Assembly: GCA_001796935.1 (NCBI GenBank)
Contig: MGNX01000085.1
Span: forward strand, 6,654-14,058
From: Chloroflexi bacterium RBG_16_60_22
GTDB lineage: Bacteria > Chloroflexota > Dehalococcoidia > Dehalococcoidales > RBG-16-60-22
Direction: 5' to 3'
DNA: 7,405 bases
The notes below the pieces were generated by a model. It was not told where the DNA came from. It ran no database searches and saw nothing but the letters and a program-made list of their open reading frames with translations. Shown one piece after another: positions 4,997-7,405 of this stretch (positions are counted from its first letter, which is position 1; the number at the start of each line of letters is the position of its first letter). A program made the position numbers and the translations under genes.

Positions 4997-5881
4997 ATGA
5001 AGAAGGTAGCCATCGTTACGGACACCACCGCCTGCGTCCCCCCGGAACAGGTGGCACGGTACGGCATTGAGGTGGTGCCGGTGCAGCTGGTCTTCGAAGA
5101 CCGGAGCTACCGCGACGGCATCGATATCAGCCCCACCGAGTTCTATTCGCTGCTGCGCCGCGCCCGGAAAACACCCACCACCTCCAGCTCCTCGCCGGAG
5201 CCTTACCTGGCCGCTTACCGCCGCGCCAGCCGCATGGCATCCAGCATCCTCTGCCTTACCGAGCCGGCCCGTTTCAGCGCCATGCTCGACTCCGCCCGGG
5301 TAGCCGCGAAGATGTCCGGGGATATTCTCCACGACGTGGCCATCGAGGTTATGGAATGCACCACCGCCGCCGCCGGGCAGGGGCTGGTGGCGCTGGCCGC
5401 CGCCCGGGCCGCCGCCCTGGACAGGCCCCTGGAGGAAGTCAAGGAAGTTGCTCGTAACATTATGTCAAGGACACACCTCTTCGCCGCCCTGGATACCCTG
5501 GAGTACCTGGTCCGGAGCGGTCGCGTCCCTCAGGCCGCCCACCTGGTCAACTCGCTGCTCAGCATCAAGCCCATCTTCACGCTCAACCACGGGGACGCCC
5601 GTACCGTGGCCCTGCCGCGTACCATGAAGAGCGCCGCCAACCGCATGATGAAGCTGATGGAGGGAGCGGTGGTCAAGGGGGTGCCGCTGCACGTGGCGGT
5701 AATGCACGCCGACGCGCCGGAGCAGGCCGCGGCCCTCAAAGACAGGGTAGCCTCCCGGTTCGACTGCCGGGAAATATTCATCACGGAGTTCACCCCGGTC
5801 ATGGGGGTGCATACCGGGCCGGGGCTCATCGGGGTGGCCTTCTACGGGGAGGAAGCCCCGCAATCCCCTCCCGCCGTCTAG
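4997..5881 (+). CDS. DegV-family fatty acid-binding protein 2 (FakB-like)
   Basis: The 294-residue product starts at ATG 4997 with the family opening KKVAIVTDTTACV. It carries RDGIDISPTEFY and the full set of FakB-type ligand positions: T62 in PTTSSSSP, S94 in RFSAML, R176 in VRSGRVP and His272 in GVHTGPG. The usual LSGT following the second Ser is replaced (FSAML), as also in the first DegV protein, so the two share a local variant. It should deliver fatty acid to a FakA kinase to form acyl-phosphate; no FakA is in the window. It begins 12 bp after plsY and has only a weak Shine-Dalgarno (AAGAAAG), so translation may rely on ribosomes finishing plsY. The tail EEAPQSPPAV after the fold is likely disordered. 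It appears to be the last gene of the run. Confidence 0.94.
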   Translation: MKKVAIVTDTTACVPPEQVARYGIEVVPVQLVFEDRSYRDGIDISPTEFYSLLRRARKTPTTSSSSPEPYLAAYRRASRMASSILCLTEPARFSAMLDSARVAAKMSGDILHDVAIEVMECTTAAAGQGLVALAAARAAALDRPLEEVKEVARNIMSRTHLFAALDTLEYLVRSGRVPQAAHLVNSLLSIKPIFTLNHGDARTVALPRTMKSAANRMMKLMEGAVVKGVPLHVAVMHADAPEQAAALKDRVASRFDCREIFITEFTPVMGVHTGPGLIGVAFYGEEAPQSPPAV

Positions 5882-5902
5882 CCAAAACGGTCGCTAACAC
5901 TC

Positions 5903-5908
5903 TATAAT
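5903..5908 (+). promoter_or_regulatory. Candidate -10 box for pepA
   Basis: A perfect TATAAT lies 46 bp before the pepA ATG. The matching -35 is weak: TAGCCA (5879-5884) at 18 bp spacing agrees at four of six positions and overlaps the second DegV stop codon. Start of transcription would be near 5915. No hairpin terminator is seen in the 73-bp gap, so pepA may also be reached by readthrough. Confidence 0.45.
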
Positions 5909-5954
5909 GTAGGTTGTGGGGACTTTCTTGATTTGTTCCGAAAGGAGACCGTAG

Positions 5955-7405
5955 ATGGAGATTAAAGCAGTCGCTGGTGATATTGCCGCCGTCAGGGCCG
6001 GCGCCATCATCGTGAACTGTTACGAGGGGACAAAACGCCTGGATGCCGATACCGCCGCCGTGGACGCGGCGCTGGGCGGCGCCATTGCCGACCTCATCAA
6101 GCAGGGTGATATCAAGGGGAAGCTCAACGAGGTCACCCTGCTGCACAGCCTCGGCAAGCTCCCGGCGGGTCGGGTGGCCGTCGTCGGGCTGGGCAAGAAG
6201 CGGGAGCTGACCCTCAATAAAGTCCGCGGCGCCGTGGCCGAGGCCGGCCGCTACCTGCGGGGCAAGGGCGTCACCTCCCTGGCAACCGTGGCCCAGGGGG
6301 CCGGGGTCAACGGCATCAGGTACGCTGACGCCGTCCGGGCCGTGACGGAGGGGGCTACGCTCGGTCTCTATACCTTCCGCCGCTATATTACCAAGAAAGA
6401 AAACAATCACAGCGAGATTAAAGAGCTTATCATCGTCGGGAAAGAGAAGCCGGCCCTGGAGAAAGCCATCGGGCGGGGGCGGATACCGGCCGAGGCGGCC
6501 GTCTGGGCGCGCGACCTCGTTAACGAGCCGGGCAACTACATGACGCCGAGCCGGATGGCCGAGGCCGCCCGGCAGCTGGCTAAAGATTACGGCCTGGAGA
6601 TTGAAGTGTTCGACCGGGAGCGCATGGCCAAGCTCGGCATGGGCGGTCTGCTCGGCGTGGCGCAGGGCAGCCAGCAGCCGCCGCAGTTCATTATCCTCAG
6701 CTATAGGGGCGCGGACTCTGACACCGTCGATATCGCCCTGGTCGGCAAGGGCATCACCTTCGATTCCGGGGGCATCTCCATCAAGCCGTCCGAGGGCATG
6801 GCCGAGATGAAGGGGGACATGGCCGGGGGCGCTTCCGTCATGGCTACCATGATTGCGCTCGCCCGGCTCAAGCCGAAGATTAATGTTACCGCCCTCGTCC
6901 CGGCCACGGAAAACCTGCCCAGCGGCACGGCTTTGAAGCCGGGGGACATCATCAAGGCCATGAACGGCAAGACCATCGAGGTCCTCAACACGGACGCCGA
7001 GGGACGCCTCATCCTCGCCGATGCCCTTTGCTATGCCGTCAAGCTCGGTGCCAAAGCCATCGTCGACGTGGCCACGCTGACCGGGGCCTGCCACGTCGCC
7101 CTGGGCAGCGTCTGCTCCGGCTCCTTCACCAACAACCAGTTACTCGCCGACCGCATCGTCGCCGCCGGCAACGAGACGGGCGAGCTGATGTGGCCGATGC
7201 CGATGTACGACGATTATAAAGAGCAGCTCAAGAGTGACGTCGCCGATATCAAGAACATCGGCGGGCGGTGGGGAGGCGCCATCACCGCCGCCAAGTTCCT
7301 GGAAGAGTTCATCGATAAGACCCCCTGGGTCCACCTGGATATCGCCGGCACCTATTATACCGACAAGGAAAAAGGCTACCTGGTCAAAGGCGCCACCGGC
7401 ATCCC
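5955..7405 (+). CDS. pepA: Leucyl aminopeptidase, M17 family (C-terminus outside the window)
   Basis: The frame runs open from ATG 5955 to the window edge, 483 full codons; the family is about 480-500 residues, so only a short tail is missing. AAAGGAG (5941-5947) precedes the start by 7 nt. The enzyme is a cytoplasmic two-metal exopeptidase that removes N-terminal residues, leucine preferentially, usually as a hexamer. All expected active-site residues are present at a constant offset of 15 from the bovine enzyme: K265 and D270 (VGKGITFDSGG), K277, D288 (MKGDMAGG), and D347, E349, R351 in the signature NTDAEGRL. The N-terminal macro-like domain covers about residues 1-170, ahead of VWARDLVNEPGNYMTP, where the catalytic domain begins. 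It may have its own promoter. Nothing in it deviates from the family, and a link to the upstream lipid genes is not evident. Confidence 0.97.
   Translation, partial: MEIKAVAGDIAAVRAGAIIVNCYEGTKRLDADTAAVDAALGGAIADLIKQGDIKGKLNEVTLLHSLGKLPAGRVAVVGLGKKRELTLNKVRGAVAEAGRYLRGKGVTSLATVAQGAGVNGIRYADAVRAVTEGATLGLYTFRRYITKKENNHSEIKELIIVGKEKPALEKAIGRGRIPAEAAVWARDLVNEPGNYMTPSRMAEAARQLAKDYGLEIEVFDRERMAKLGMGGLLGVAQGSQQPPQFIILSYRGADSDTVDIALVGKGITFDSGGISIKPSEGMAEMKGDMAGGASVMATMIALARLKPKINVTALVPATENLPSGTALKPGDIIKAMNGKTIEVLNTDAEGRLILADALCYAVKLGAKAIVDVATLTGACHVALGSVCSGSFTNNQLLADRIVAAGNETGELMWPMPMYDDYKEQLKSDVADIKNIGGRWGGAITAAKFLEEFIDKTPWVHLDIAGTYYTDKEKGYLVKGATGI

Noticed and set aside
3848..5332. Minus-strand open frame of 494 codons across the DegV-PlsY-DegV genes
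   Set aside because: It spans three well-supported genes on the other strand, and its His/Gly/Asp-rich sequence has no family signature.
5826..7094. Minus-strand open frame of 422 codons opposite pepA
   Set aside because: Antisense of a complete M17 peptidase reading with all active-site residues; no independent evidence for a gene.

Overview
The window is a GC-rich bacterial chromosomal segment (estimated by eye, not counted) with dense genes, good Shine-Dalgarno sites and sigma-70-like promoters. Nothing in it suggests a phage, insertion sequence, CRISPR array or other mobile element. The gene set (an AprA/FrdA-type flavoprotein, DegV proteins, PlsY, PepA, a PadR/HAAS pair) would suit an anaerobe such as a Dehalococcoidia-like Chloroflexota or a Firmicutes relative. 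That assignment is a weak inference; no marker gene settles it.

Layout. Positions 1-1455 (minus strand) hold most of a FAD-dependent oxidoreductase of the fumarate reductase/adenylylsulfate reductase flavoprotein superfamily, cut by the window edge. Upstream of it on the same strand is tRNA-Leu(UAG) at 1552-1636, and each has its own promoter. A divergent promoter (1709-1737) fires to the right over a repeat-rich leader into a tiny membrane-protein gene (1846-1986). A further promoter with operator-like repeats then precedes a tightly spaced rightward gene run: padR regulator (2152-2493), HAAS-type polytopic membrane protein (2506-3459), DegV-family fatty acid-binding protein 1 (3485-4348), PlsY-like acyltransferase (4352-4984) and DegV-family protein 2 (4997-5881). 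Gaps are 12, 25, 3 and 12 bp, so this is probably one transcript. After 73 bp with a candidate promoter comes pepA, a leucyl aminopeptidase (M17), running off the right edge.

How the genes may work together. DegV/FakB proteins carry fatty acids that the kinase FakA phosphorylates to acyl-phosphate, which is the acyl donor of PlsY. The order DegV-PlsY-DegV therefore reads as a module for feeding fatty acids into phosphatidic acid synthesis. FakA itself is not in the window. A PadR repressor and a HAAS membrane protein at the head of the same run suggest that envelope or lipid state controls the module; this is inference.

Oddities: the first DegV gene has ACG where ATG is expected, after a perfect Shine-Dalgarno, and lacks the conserved C-terminal His; the PlsY has an altered motif 1 and no recognisable motif 3; and the region 1730-1788 holds a tandem repeat and two mutually exclusive dyads at a promoter.
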